Shown here one piece after another: positions 53,333 to 62,632 of a stretch of DNA of 64,000 nt (its first letter is position 1; each line of letters starts with the position of its first letter). A program made the position numbers and the translations under genes. Source of the stretch: Ignavibacteria bacterium (GTDB lineage: Bacteria; Bacteroidota; Ignavibacteria; Tepidaquicellales; Tepidaquicellaceae); NCBI GenBank assembly GCA_016704345.1, contig JADJAH010000006.1:361555-425554 (forward strand). Reading direction: 5' to 3'. The notes beneath the pieces are model-generated. The model worked only from the letters and a program-made list of their open reading frames with translations, did not search any database and was not told where the DNA came from.

Positions 53333-53335
53333 CAG

Positions 53336-53995
53336 CTAAAAGAACATCTGCGCAATAGCTGGGGAGTCGCTTGACGGCTTAAGAACAACTGTGTTTCCTG
53401 CCACTATCGACGCTGTCGTCATTCCCACAAGTATTGCAAGCGGAAAATTCCACGGGGGAATTACAACACCTACTCCAAGCGGAATGTATTCCAATCGGTT
53501 CTTCTCACCCGGATACTTGACTACCGGCTGGCCCTCAGCATATCTGAGCATTTCACGTGCATAGAACTCCATAAAGTCAATTGCCTCGGCGGTATCACCA
53601 TCTGCTTCAGCCCAATTTTTCCCCACTTCATAAACCATCATGGCAGAAAATTCATGCTTTCTCTTTCTCATTTTCTTGGCCGCTTCAACCAGGAATTTTG
53701 CTCTTGTCTTTGCAGGAGTGAATTTCCATGTGCTGAATGCATTGTGTGCTATGTCAATAGCCTGCATAGCCATCTCTGCTGTAGCCTTCTGAAAGACTCC
53801 GAGCTTTTCATCTTTACTTGATGGATTATAAGAATAGAGCTTGGCATCGGTATAAAATTTCTGACCGCCGATTGTCAGCGGATATTCATTCCTGAATCTT
53901 GAAGTTACTTTGTTAAGCGCCTTCTCAAAATCAGCTCTGTTTTTCTTTTTTGTAAAATCAGTAAACGGCTCATTGGTGAACTTTGGTAATTTCAT
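53336..53995 (-). CDS. pruA: L-glutamate gamma-semialdehyde dehydrogenase, N-terminal part (interrupted by TAG)
   Basis: The NAD-binding half of the enzyme that oxidises glutamate semialdehyde (1-pyrroline-5-carboxylate) to glutamate in proline and arginine catabolism. It has PLTIGGQKFYTDAKLYSYNP, MVYEVGKNWAEADGDTAEAI, IPPWNFPLAILVGMTTASIV and GNTVVLKPSSDSPAIAQMFF, then TAG, then LMDEVGLPPGVLNFVPGDG in the same frame. The interrupted position is Glu in RocA/PruA relatives, so one G-to-T change (GAG to TAG) explains it. The start at 53995 (MKLPKFTNEP) is preferred to 54040 because the latter would run into the upstream gene. Confidence 0.85.
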   Translation of the reverse strand: MKLPKFTNEPFTDFTKKKNRADFEKALNKVTSRFRNEYPLTIGGQKFYTDAKLYSYNPSSKDEKLGVFQKATAEMAMQAIDIAHNAFSTWKFTPAKTRAKFLVEAAKKMRKRKHEFSAMMVYEVGKNWAEADGDTAEAIDFMEFYAREMLRYAEGQPVVKYPGEKNRLEYIPLGVGVVIPPWNFPLAILVGMTTASIVAGNTVVLKPSSDSPAIAQMFF

Positions 53996-54014
53996 TTTCG
54001 TATTGTTTAAGAGT

Positions 54015-55184
54015 TTATTCTTTGTTTTTATCAAATGCATTGATTACAGCATTGTGCAAGTCAGGCCTTATGTCTCTTATCAGATTATTGTTCCTCGTTG
54101 GAAATACTCTGTTGGTGAGGAATATGACTATAAGATTTCTATCAGCATCACACCAAATGCTTGTTCCCGTATATCCGGTATGCCCAAAGCAATTCTCCGA
54201 AATCATCTCGCCGCAGGCAATCCTGTACTTTGATTCCATATTTGGTTTTGTCTCCCATCCCAAAGCTCGGGTGTTGTCATACTGAAGACCTTCAAATCTC
54301 TTCGTGAAAAGTTCAACGGTTGATGCCTCAAACATTCTCACTTCTTTTGAAGAGTCAAAATCATAATACACACCCTTTTTCAGCAATGTCTTCAGAAGTC
54401 TGTATATGTCTTTTGAATTTGAGAACAAACCCGCATTGCCGGAAACTCCTCCCATCAGATATGCTGCTTCATCATGAACTTCACCTTTGAGCTGCTTCAT
54501 TCTCCAGTATTCATCTTTTTCGGTGGGCACTGCCAATTCAAGCAATTTACCCTGCGGATTGAAGCATGTGGATCTCATTCCGAGGGGAATGAAAATATTT
54601 ACTGAACAATATTCATCAAGGCTCTGCTTGCTGACACTTTCAACAATCTCTCCGAGCAAGATCGCATTTAGATCACTGTAAACTGTCTTTGATCCGGCGG
54701 GATAACTCAGGTTCATTGAATATATGTGTGAAAGAACTTCACTTCTTTTCGTGTACATTGTAAAGAAAGGAACGAACGCATCGAGTCCTGAATTGTGCAA
54801 AAGAAGATTCAGAACTGTAATATCTTCTTTGCCGTATGAAGTGAACTCGGGCAAGTATTTTGAAACATTTGAATTGAGATCAATAAGTCCGGCTTCATAA
54901 AGTTTCATAACAGCCGCTGTAGTTGCGACTACTTTTGTAACAGAAGCAAGATCATAAATGCTTTCATCCGTAACCGTTGGTGAAAACTCATCATAAGTAT
55001 AATTTCCATACGATTTTTCAAATATTATACCGTCATCAGTACCAATTAAGAGTTGTGCCCCGGGATAAGCACCTCTTCCTATTCCCTGCGAAACTATGTC
55101 GTTGACTGGGGAGAAGTCGTATGTTGCCCCAATAACCGGCAATACTGCCAGCATCAAAAAAACTGTTGATAATAAAAATTGCAC
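54015..55184 (-). CDS. Serine beta-lactamase-like hydrolase (class C/PBP fold)
   Basis: A 389-residue exported hydrolase. After a signal peptide (MQFLLSTVFLMLAVLPVIGA) it shows the serine-hydrolase triad of the class C beta-lactamase/PBP4-like fold: S-V-T-K at residues 81-84 (LASVTKVV), Y-S-D-L-N as the second motif and H-T-G-Y-T-G-T in place of K-T-G. Such proteins include esterases, D-amino-acid peptidases and beta-lactamases, so the substrate is open. It precedes pruA by 19 bases in the same direction. Confidence 0.82.
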   Translation of the reverse strand: MQFLLSTVFLMLAVLPVIGATYDFSPVNDIVSQGIGRGAYPGAQLLIGTDDGIIFEKSYGNYTYDEFSPTVTDESIYDLASVTKVVATTAAVMKLYEAGLIDLNSNVSKYLPEFTSYGKEDITVLNLLLHNSGLDAFVPFFTMYTKRSEVLSHIYSMNLSYPAGSKTVYSDLNAILLGEIVESVSKQSLDEYCSVNIFIPLGMRSTCFNPQGKLLELAVPTEKDEYWRMKQLKGEVHDEAAYLMGGVSGNAGLFSNSKDIYRLLKTLLKKGVYYDFDSSKEVRMFEASTVELFTKRFEGLQYDNTRALGWETKPNMESKYRIACGEMISENCFGHTGYTGTSIWCDADRNLIVIFLTNRVFPTRNNNLIRDIRPDLHNAVINAFDKNKE

Positions 55185-55484
55185 GGGGAAAGATATTTAA
55201 AATAAGATGCTTATTCAATTTAGTAAGTTCGGACAATATCATCATTCTCTTACACGAAGTTTCACTGAGAAATCACGGACATACACTGATAATAATAGGA
55301 ATCACTGTGACTTTCATATTTAGAAGTGCCTTTCATATCCGGAAGGAAATGAAATCAGACCCACTCTTCATACCCAATATACATACTTCTCGAAACGCTA
55401 CTTGATGACTTTCCATAGAAATTAGGATTCAACAATAAAGTTATATTGTATATGTTCATCGATTCAAATATTAAAATTTTCACA
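55185..55484. other. Intergenic region with dispersed-repeat remnant
   Basis: A divergent gap between the serine hydrolase and the NTF2-like lipoprotein. It contains TCACGGACATACACTGA (55273-55289), a near-copy of the piece at 35241-35257, preceded by the related TTTCACTGAGAAATC. No gene is evident; the promoters of both neighbours must lie here. Confidence 0.5.
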
Positions 55485-55952
55485 ATGCATAACATTCTAC
55501 AATTTAGTAGTAAGTTCATTTGTTTCATAATATTAGCTTCATTTGCTTTATTTGTCCAATCATGCGGCAACAAAGAAGAGAAAGGCGTACTTTCATCACT
55601 GCAAAAATATGACAGATACTTACTGACACTTGATGCTGATTCACTTGCAACAATTTTTGCGGAGAATGGCGAACTTGGCCAGGAAGGTCAGCAGTCTATA
55701 ACCGGTAGAGAGACTATCAGAACTTATATGAAATCATTCACCAATATTAAGATCTATGAAAACAGATCTGAAAGTGAATCAATACAGTTCTCCGGAGACA
55801 GCGCTGTTCAGAAAGGGAAGTACGACCAACTCTTATCATTTCATTCCGATACAGTTCAGGTTACCGGAGAGTTCAATGCCGTTTGGGTAAAAGAAAATGG
55901 TAATGATTGGCTTTTGAGAAAAATGATGACGAAACCGGTTACCGGTAATTGA
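55485..55952 (+). CDS. Lipoprotein with SnoaL/NTF2-like domain
   Basis: About 155 residues from the ATG at 55485. It has a hydrophobic signal (FICFIILASFALFV) and a lipobox ending in FVQSC, then a charged linker and an NTF2-like fold: a long helix (SSLQKYDRYLLTLDADSLAT), IFAENGELGQEGQQSITGRE and final strands VTGEFNAVWVKENGNDWLLR. These folds hold small hydrophobic ligands or act in isomerases; no catalytic Asp-His pair stands out. The upstream ATG at 55446 would add 13 polar residues before the signal and is less likely. Confidence 0.75.
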   Translation: MHNILQFSSKFICFIILASFALFVQSCGNKEEKGVLSSLQKYDRYLLTLDADSLATIFAENGELGQEGQQSITGRETIRTYMKSFTNIKIYENRSESESIQFSGDSAVQKGKYDQLLSFHSDTVQVTGEFNAVWVKENGNDWLLRKMMTKPVTGN

Positions 55953-56243
55953 GAATTTGTTCTCTCTATTGGTTCATAGAAATTTCCGGAAGATACTTAA
56001 GTAAATTTAAGGGAGCTATTCCTATCAGCACTTGCATTACGTTCTTGGAAGAAGTAATATAGAATTACATACATTCAAAATACTACAAGAAAATTTCAGC
56101 TAAAGAGGATAATTAATTCTGTGTGATCAGTAGAACAGTGAACTCAAATCATTGCGTTACTAAAAAATTCCCTTGACATTTAATTGAGCAATTGATAATT
56201 AATTCGAAATCTGTTAAACAATTCAAAGGGAAAGGAAGAAGCA

Positions 56244-59108
56244 ATGAAAACAATGTTATTTCTTGTTTTAGTTGGATCTCTGATTTGTTTTGCGCTCCCC
56301 CCAAATGTTTTTTCTCAGGACGAGTCGCCAAAATGGAGCATAGATCCCAGAACACGCATTAACGTAAGTCCTGAAGGCCAATACATCGATCTGCCTGCAG
56401 GAGATAATGCAAACTTTTCTACAGAAACACGTTATGAAAGAACCCCGCAAGGAGTATTCGCAGTAGGACCAAATTTTAGAGTTCATCCAACCACAGCAAG
56501 AACACAAAGTGAAACACCAATTACAAGACATCCTCACAATCCAAACATCATGTTCGCCTCGGCAAATACATACAATGTAGGCGGAACAACTACATTCAGC
56601 TGCGGCCACTATGTGACGACTGACGGTGGACTTACATGGTTTGGGGATGACACGACCAATTTTAATTTCGGCGATCCTGCTCCAATGATCATGCACACGG
56701 GAAGATTGATTATTTCCTATATCACAAGCACCGGTTCCATGGGAGCAGCTTATTCAGTCAATAATGGTTCCACATGGTCAGGAACCGTAACATTCCCCGG
56801 CTCTACAACTTCATCCGACAAGAACTTGTCGGCTGTTGACGGGATTTCAACAAGTGCATACTACGGAAGAATCTATACCGTATACACTGAATTTGCAGGA
56901 GCAAATGTAAACAGAATTGTCTCCACATATTCTACCGACGGTGGTGTAACATGGTCAAGTGTAATTCCTGTAAGTCCGGTTCCTTCGGCGGGACATCACC
57001 ATCAGGGCTGTGACCTAACTGTTGACATTTTCGGCTGGGTACGTGTAGTTTATGCCAATTGTACTTCAAATGGTCAGAACTCAACGGAAGATTACCTGGG
57101 CTGGGCAGAATCCGGAAATGGTGGAACTTCATGGGCTGATGTGTCTGACGTAAAAGTCAATACAAACGGCATCAGAACATCCGACCTTCTTACTCCGTCC
57201 AATGTTGCAATCAGAGCAAACGGATTTCCAAGAATTGACGGCGACAAAACTTGCTTATCTACGGGCGGTGATGCATATGTCGTAATGGCGGAGAAGAATT
57301 TTGCACCGGCGTTAGACAATGCAGACATAGTCTTAATGACAACTCCTGACGGTGGTTCAAGCTGGACACGCACAAGAGTGAATCAGAATGCAGCAGGATC
57401 ATATGAATATTTTCCTGCAATAAATGTAGATGCAACCGGAGCAATAAATGTTTGCTATTACAGCACAAGAGGTATTCCGACAAATGATTCCGCGCGTATA
57501 TATCTTTCAAGATCAACTGACGCCGGAGCTTCATTTGTTGATGTTTTGGTTTCTGATCACAAGTTCAAGCCTGTTCCGATTTCAGGATTGGCTACCGGTT
57601 ATCAGGGTGATTATATCGGTATAACTTCCGGAGCTAACGGAAAGATATTTCCTTACTGGTGCGAACAAAATACTTCCACAGGTGGAAGGTATCAGGCTTA
57701 CACAGCAATGGTTGACATTTCCATGCCATTGCCGGCTTGCGAAGACTTCTCCTGCGCCAGGGATACCGGAAGTGGGACTGTTGGTATGATCACAGGAACG
57801 TTCTTCGAGGAATTCTCCGGCACAAATTACTGGAACAGAAGATCTACGGCAAATGCTTACGGCTCAGGTCCTGCTTCGGCAAGATTCAATTCATGGTCAG
57901 CAAGCGGTGGAACTTCACAGTCGCTTGTTTCCTACAACATTCCTTCAGCAGGGGCTGATACTTACCTGACTATGGATGTTGCTTATGCTCCATGGAGCGG
58001 AGGAAATGTTGATTCATTGATCATAGAAACTTCTTCTAACAGCGGCACTTCTTATACAATTCGCCATAAGTTATGGGGAGGTTTAGGAGCAGCAGCGGGT
58101 CCGTTAAACACTGTATTTGTCGGTGGAGGTCAATTTACTCCAACAGCATCACAGTGGGGCGCGAGAATCTATTCCATTCCTGCAGGAACCAACAAAGTAA
58201 AATTAAGAGCCGTTAGCGGTTTTGGAAATGACATCTGGCTTGATAATATCTGCATCCAGACACTTCCTGCAAACACAACAAGTACTGTTGGTTTGGCTTC
58301 ACAGGGAATGTTCATTCCTGCAAATCCATACTGGAGATTGCAAGATACAATTAGAGTCTATCTGCACAGGTCAGATCTACCAAATGTGATAGTAGATTCG
58401 GCAATTACTACAATGGGTTCAAATGCAGTTTCGAATACTCTTAATTTTGGCAAGGCTCTTGACGGAACCTACTACAGGGTAATTAAACACAGAAACAGCA
58501 TAAGAACATGGACTGCTGTAAGTCAGGCATTTACTAGAGGTGTTACGTACGGAAATTACAACTACATTCAACCGGATGGACAAGCTTACGGAAATAATCA
58601 GGCAGTTGTAAGCACTAGTCCGTTCTACAGAGGTATGTACAGCGGAGATGTCGATCAGGACGGATTCGTTGACGGCTTCGATCTGCTTAGAATTGATAAT
58701 GATGCAGCCCTGTTCATAGGAGGTTATGTTGTGACTGATCTGACCGGAGACAACTTTGTAGACGGTACGGACTTCGCACTTGCAGATAACAATGCAGCCT
58801 TGTTTGTTTCTGTAGTAGAGCCTCCGGGAGCAGCTCCGTTGATCGAGCCAAATGTACAAGAACTCGAGAAACAACTTGCTGTTGAAACTGATAATGCAGT
58901 GAGACAAAAGATCCAAACAGCCATTAATCTTGCAAAGGAAAATTCAGTAGAATCAACCAGCAAGAAGATGAGCTATGAGGACTTTCACAAGATCAACAAT
59001 TCAAACTTCAAACCCAGCACGAAAACCGCTGTCGAAAGCAATGTAAATGTTCAGACAAAAAATTCTGAACAACCAAGTTCGATTGACAGTAGGGCAGGAG
59101 AGAAGTAA
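56244..59108 (+). CDS. Large secreted sialidase/BNR-propeller protein with dockerin-like tail
   Basis: A 954-residue exported protein with a good RBS (AAAGGAAG). A signal peptide (MKTMLFLVLVGSLICFALPP, cut after VFSQ) is followed by a BNR/sialidase-like propeller (residues 75-500, repeats such as VTTDGGLTWFGDD, YSVNNGSTWSG, YSTDGGVTWSS, LMTTPDGGSSWTR), a MAM/jelly-roll-like module (about 510-680), and the shared tail with VIKHRNSIRTWTAVSQ and two calcium loops, SGDVDQDGFVDGFDLLRIDN and LTGDNFVDGTDFALADNN. An extra charged C-terminal segment of about 90 residues (ELEKQLAVETDNAVRQKIQT) follows the tail and is absent from the other two proteins. No T9SS PNPFNP motif is seen. Confidence 0.88.
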   Translation: MKTMLFLVLVGSLICFALPPNVFSQDESPKWSIDPRTRINVSPEGQYIDLPAGDNANFSTETRYERTPQGVFAVGPNFRVHPTTARTQSETPITRHPHNPNIMFASANTYNVGGTTTFSCGHYVTTDGGLTWFGDDTTNFNFGDPAPMIMHTGRLIISYITSTGSMGAAYSVNNGSTWSGTVTFPGSTTSSDKNLSAVDGISTSAYYGRIYTVYTEFAGANVNRIVSTYSTDGGVTWSSVIPVSPVPSAGHHHQGCDLTVDIFGWVRVVYANCTSNGQNSTEDYLGWAESGNGGTSWADVSDVKVNTNGIRTSDLLTPSNVAIRANGFPRIDGDKTCLSTGGDAYVVMAEKNFAPALDNADIVLMTTPDGGSSWTRTRVNQNAAGSYEYFPAINVDATGAINVCYYSTRGIPTNDSARIYLSRSTDAGASFVDVLVSDHKFKPVPISGLATGYQGDYIGITSGANGKIFPYWCEQNTSTGGRYQAYTAMVDISMPLPACEDFSCARDTGSGTVGMITGTFFEEFSGTNYWNRRSTANAYGSGPASARFNSWSASGGTSQSLVSYNIPSAGADTYLTMDVAYAPWSGGNVDSLIIETSSNSGTSYTIRHKLWGGLGAAAGPLNTVFVGGGQFTPTASQWGARIYSIPAGTNKVKLRAVSGFGNDIWLDNICIQTLPANTTSTVGLASQGMFIPANPYWRLQDTIRVYLHRSDLPNVIVDSAITTMGSNAVSNTLNFGKALDGTYYRVIKHRNSIRTWTAVSQAFTRGVTYGNYNYIQPDGQAYGNNQAVVSTSPFYRGMYSGDVDQDGFVDGFDLLRIDNDAALFIGGYVVTDLTGDNFVDGTDFALADNNAALFVSVVEPPGAAPLIEPNVQELEKQLAVETDNAVRQKIQTAINLAKENSVESTSKKMSYEDFHKINNSNFKPSTKTAVESNVNVQTKNSEQPSSIDSRAGEK

Positions 59109-59128
59109 TAATTAAGCGTTAGATAATC

Positions 59129-59163
59129 AAAGGCTGGAAAGATTTTTCTTTTCAGCCTTTTTT
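59129..59163 (+). terminator. Intrinsic terminator after the BNR protein
   Basis: AAAGGCTGgAAA pairs with TTTtCAGCCTTT around GATTTTTC, ending in a T-run (59158-59163). It closes the single-gene unit and precedes the rraA region. Confidence 0.85.
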
Positions 59164-59185
59164 ATTTATGATTTAACAATCTGTC

Positions 59186-59211
59186 ATTTAAGTTTGTTTG
59201 TAAACTTAAAT
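59186..59211. promoter_or_regulatory. Long palindrome upstream of rraA
   Basis: ATTTAAGTTT-GTTTGT-AAACTTAAAT, a perfect inverted repeat with ten-base arms, ending 21 bases before the rraA ATG. It is either an operator or a hairpin in the leader. Its length makes chance less likely than for the other palindromes in the window. Confidence 0.5.
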
Positions 59212-59232
59212 TGACGACAATCAAAATTTCTA

Positions 59233-59715
59233 ATGGACATAAAGACATCAGATCTGTATGACGCTCACGGTGAATCAATGAAGATCGCAGATTCAAATTC
59301 ATTTAAGAGTTACGGAATGAAGAAAAGTTTTAACGGGATGATTGTTACTGTGAAGTGCTTTGAAGACAATCCTTTGGTCAAGAAAACTCTTGAAGAATCC
59401 GGCATGGGGAAAGTGTTGGTAGTAGATGGCGGAGCATCAATGAGGTGCGCACTGCTTGGAGATATGCTCGGAGAGATTGCCGTTAAGAACAATTGGAACG
59501 GTATAATCATAAACGGGTGCATCCGGGATTCAACTGAATTGAAAAATTTGAATATTGGCATAAGAGCGCTTGGGACTAATCCGCGAAAGAGTGTTAAAAC
59601 GGGTAAGGGGGAAGTCGGCGTGCCTGTTGAGTTTGCCGGGATTAAATTCACTCCGGGTGAATATGTTTACTGCGACGAGGATGGGATTGTTGTTTCGGAA
59701 TCCAATCTTGCTTGA
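59233..59715 (+). CDS. rraA: RraA-family protein (ribonuclease E regulator / HMG-aldolase fold)
   Basis: A 160-residue RraA-like protein. RraA itself binds RNase E; relatives are metal-dependent aldolases of 4-hydroxy-4-methyl-2-oxoglutarate. Visible parts are the N-terminal TSDLYDAHGE, FNGMIVTVKCFEDNPLVKK, VLVVDGGASMRCALLGDMLG, GIIINGCIRDSTELK (with the R-D pair of the active site) and VGVPVEFAGIKFTPGEYVYC with the DEDGIVV end. Either role is possible, and no partner gene is nearby. It is downstream of a long palindrome. Confidence 0.85.
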   Translation: MDIKTSDLYDAHGESMKIADSNSFKSYGMKKSFNGMIVTVKCFEDNPLVKKTLEESGMGKVLVVDGGASMRCALLGDMLGEIAVKNNWNGIIINGCIRDSTELKNLNIGIRALGTNPRKSVKTGKGEVGVPVEFAGIKFTPGEYVYCDEDGIVVSESNLA

Positions 59716-59728
59716 AGACTCACACTTT

Positions 59729-60402
59729 TTAGCTGTCGCGCTTTCTGATATTTCTTATAGTGAGAAACACAAGACCTGCAAGCAGGATAATTACCGGAAG
59801 TTCCAACCGAACATTCCGCAAATTCCCGAATCGCTCTTCGCCGTGGCTGTCATATTGATTCCCGACTTTAGTTGTGACAGCTCAAAAGTCCAGCTTGCTT
59901 TCTTTCCGGAAAATTTTCCGTTGCTTGAAATCACATCTCCCGGAAAATCGAATTCATACATAAGCATGTGCTTTGCATCGCCGAAGTTGGAGAGTTTTAC
60001 GGAATCTTTGTCAATTGCAAATCCAAACTTGTATCCTTCCGATGTTTTTTCCCACAAAGTTTGTGACTTCGAGAAACTCTTTGCTGAATTGAGTTTATTG
60101 AAATCCTTGAAATTGACGATCGCAGAAACATAGACTGTTGAGTCTGTATCTTTAGTTTCAATTTTCAACTCCCGAACATCTGAATTGGCTGAAGTAAGAA
60201 AATTCCTTGCCTTGATTTCGCTGAATGCAAAATCGCCAAGCTCATCACCCATTGAAAGATTTGAAAGCTTTGTTGAGTAATAAAGAGTAATGATTCCGGA
60301 GCCGTCTTTATTCAGATGTGTGACCTGTTTAAGTTCAATGCACGAGCTTAGAGTTGCCGCAACTGCGAACAGTAAAATTGCTTTGATTAATTTATTTGTC
60401 AT
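59729..60402 (-). CDS. Lipoprotein with C-terminal membrane anchor (frameshift at 59805-59806)
   Basis: A 203-residue reading frame (59791-60402) that becomes about 223 residues when one base is added at 59805-59806. It is an exported lipoprotein: the signal KAILLFAVAATLSSC carries the lipobox Cys21, and the body is beta-rich (HLNKDGSGIITLYYSTKLSN). As read, it ends in CGMFGWNFR and stops. With one extra T in GGTTGG the frame gives CGMFGLELPVIILLAGLVFL and ends TIRNIRKRDS at 59729, a normal hydrophobic C-terminal anchor. The body resembles the LppM/DUF3153-type domain in style. No function is known. It follows the repeat-protein gene by ATG overlap. Confidence 0.7.
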
Positions 60403-62632
60403 GATTGAATATACGAATGCTTGTTCTGTTTTCGATGTACTTTATTAATTCGAATGCTTTGTCAGTGAATTGACTATCTGCAAATTCCTTTCCCTTTCTA
60501 CTTAAGAGATCTGACAGTGCCAGAAGGTATCCATTTGATCTTTGCTCAAGATCAGTCGCGTTGATGAATTCATCCATCGCAACCCGGTCTGCGCCCGAAA
60601 GTGATTGAAGAAAGGCAATGTCATTGGGTGAATCGATAGGTATCAACTCAGAATATTTCTGAGATAGATTTGTATAGTACTCATTTCCAAATGATGCAAG
60701 AGCATCAGCGGCAAGAAATCTTACTCCAAAAAAATCATCGCCAAGCAAATTCATTAGTGTGGGAATGTTCTCCGGCACAGGATATCTTTTGATCGCATAT
60801 GCAATGTCTTTTCGAAATATTCTTGAAGAATTTTCCTTCAATGCCATTTCTCTCAATCGGCTTGAAGCACTCTCAATAAATTCTAAATCGGTTGTATCAA
60901 TCCTGATCTTTCCCAACGCATTGACGGCAGAACTCCGGATTCGTTTGTTGTCGTCAAATGTAAGTGCAAGCAATTGCTCTTTGCCCACAACACTGCCGGT
61001 TTCACCGAACAGATAACAAATGAATGACACTTGCCCGGGATTCATTGTTGACACCGCCGAAGCTGACTTTAGGTAAAGATCTAGCTTTTGGTTGAATACA
61101 ATACCCATAGACGTTCCGATTCTAAATGCAAGATCTCTCAACACAAGCGCAACTCTGTGATCGTCCGTGTCCAAATATGTGAGAATGAATTCGGATGTTG
61201 CACTACTGTCTTCAACAAGTTTTCGAAATCCGAAATCTTTCCACAATGAAAATCTTGGCTCGATAGTTTTTGCCATGATCAGATACTCATCGTTTGTATA
61301 AGAAGCAGAAGAATCTACGAGTATCTTGTAACCGGGTGAGGATGTTCCTGTCACTGATTCGGGATAATGAGCATCATCAATAAACAAGCCCCACATTGAT
61401 GACAATGCAAATGAGCTGTCAAAGCCGGGTAGTGAATAGAAATCTTCTCCCGATGCATCGGCAAATAATCCTATGCTGCCATACTCTCGGCGTGAGTTTC
61501 CGTAACCGCGGGTGTTACCGGGCTCTTTGTTGAGATAGCCGTCTCTTCCGTCTTCATCAAGAAAAATGCCGATGCCGTTGGCATTGCCGGCACCCTGCGA
61601 GAGCGAATATGCTGAGTAGTTATCATTTCCTTTAAGATCATGCAGCAAACCAAATCCATAATCATGTCCGCAGCCCTGCGAAACTCCGTTTGAAGAATAA
61701 AAATCCCATCCTTCATAGTCTTTCAGTATGCCCACTGCCAGATGAATTCCTGCACCCTGTCCGTACTGATACGAATTGTATTTATCATTACCTGACTTAT
61801 CGGCAATACATCCCATCGCAAACCAGTAAGCGCCGCCTTGTCCAAAGATGTCAGCATTGTAAATGTCATTTCCGCCTGCTTCAATGATAGCGCCAATGCC
61901 ACCCGCATAATACGGCCGAACACCTTCACCATAACCCTGACACATTGAAACATAATGATCTTCATATCTCCCAATATCCAGAGAACGAGCATCAACTATG
62001 TAAGAATCATTTCCTGTTATATCTGTAATGACACCGATTCCTCCGGTCATTCCAAAGCCCTGTGAATTAGAATTTGCTATGTATGTGTCATTGCCGCTGT
62101 TATCGCGGATAAGTCCAACGCCAAATGTAGCCGCACCGAGCGAGTGGTTTACCCCTCTGTAAATATCATTTCCGCCTTCGTCAATTATCACCCCAAGCCC
62201 GCAGACAGCAGAGCCGACGGAAGTACCGGCACCCTTGTAAACATCATCACCTGAAGAATCAAAAATGAATGAAGATCCGAAGAACGCTGAAGCAATTGCA
62301 AAATCATTGTCGCTTTCAAACAGATCATTTCCGCCAAGATCAATAATACACTGCGGAGAGCTAGAATAGGAGTCTTCAGAACTTGCAAGACTATAAACAT
62401 CATTTCCTCCCATGTCAACTATCAAATCAAAATATCCTTCATACCGGTTTGGTCCGTCACCGCCAATTGCAATCGTGATACCTTCATCATCATAAAAATA
62501 ACAAAGTTCGCCGTCAACACTTTCTTCATCGGAATAGTATGAATCATCAAGCAGAGTCTTGAGTTTGCCGTTCTTTGCTTCTGCAAATAATGCAAGCATG
62601 AATTTGAATTCATCAAAACATTTCTGATGCAA
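60392..62632 (-). CDS. GND-repeat beta-solenoid plus HEAT-repeat protein, main part
   Basis: The in-frame part begins at about 62632. Residues 65-410 hold twelve copies of a (D/E)-x-x-G-x-D-x-Y turn, spaced about 20-45 residues apart (DMGGNDVY, DLGGNDLF, DSSGDDVY, DEGGNDIY, DNSGNDTY, DITGNDSY, EAGGNDIY, DKSGNDKY, DYEGWDFY, DLKGNDNY, DEDGRDGY, DASGEDFY), usually after a G-x-G-x-x-x-D strand. This looks like a beta-solenoid with RTX-like acidic turns. From residue 520 a helical HEAT-like region follows (RIRSSAVNALGKIRIDT, FFGVRFLAADALASFGN). It is the C-terminal part of one exported protein with the next entry. Confidence 0.75.
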   Translation of the reverse strand: MHQKCFDEFKFMLALFAEAKNGKLKTLLDDSYYSDEESVDGELCYFYDDEGITIAIGGDGPNRYEGYFDLIVDMGGNDVYSLASSEDSYSSSPQCIIDLGGNDLFESDNDFAIASAFFGSSFIFDSSGDDVYKGAGTSVGSAVCGLGVIIDEGGNDIYRGVNHSLGAATFGVGLIRDNSGNDTYIANSNSQGFGMTGGIGVITDITGNDSYIVDARSLDIGRYEDHYVSMCQGYGEGVRPYYAGGIGAIIEAGGNDIYNADIFGQGGAYWFAMGCIADKSGNDKYNSYQYGQGAGIHLAVGILKDYEGWDFYSSNGVSQGCGHDYGFGLLHDLKGNDNYSAYSLSQGAGNANGIGIFLDEDGRDGYLNKEPGNTRGYGNSRREYGSIGLFADASGEDFYSLPGFDSSFALSSMWGLFIDDAHYPESVTGTSSPGYKILVDSSASYTNDEYLIMAKTIEPRFSLWKDFGFRKLVEDSSATSEFILTYLDTDDHRVALVLRDLAFRIGTSMGIVFNQKLDLYLKSASAVSTMNPGQVSFICYLFGETGSVVGKEQLLALTFDDNKRIRSSAVNALGKIRIDTTDLEFIESASSRLREMALKENSSRIFRKDIAYAIKRYPVPENIPTLMNLLGDDFFGVRFLAADALASFGNEYYTNLSQKYSELIPIDSPNDIAFLQSLSGADRVAMDEFINATDLEQRSNGYLLALSDLLSRKGKEFADSQFTDKAFELIKYIENRTSIRIFNHDK

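Noticed and set aside
53336..53338. TAG recoded as pyrrolysine or selenocysteine-like readthrough in pruA
   Set aside because: No pyl genes are seen, relatives have Glu here, and TAG is not otherwise recoded in this window.
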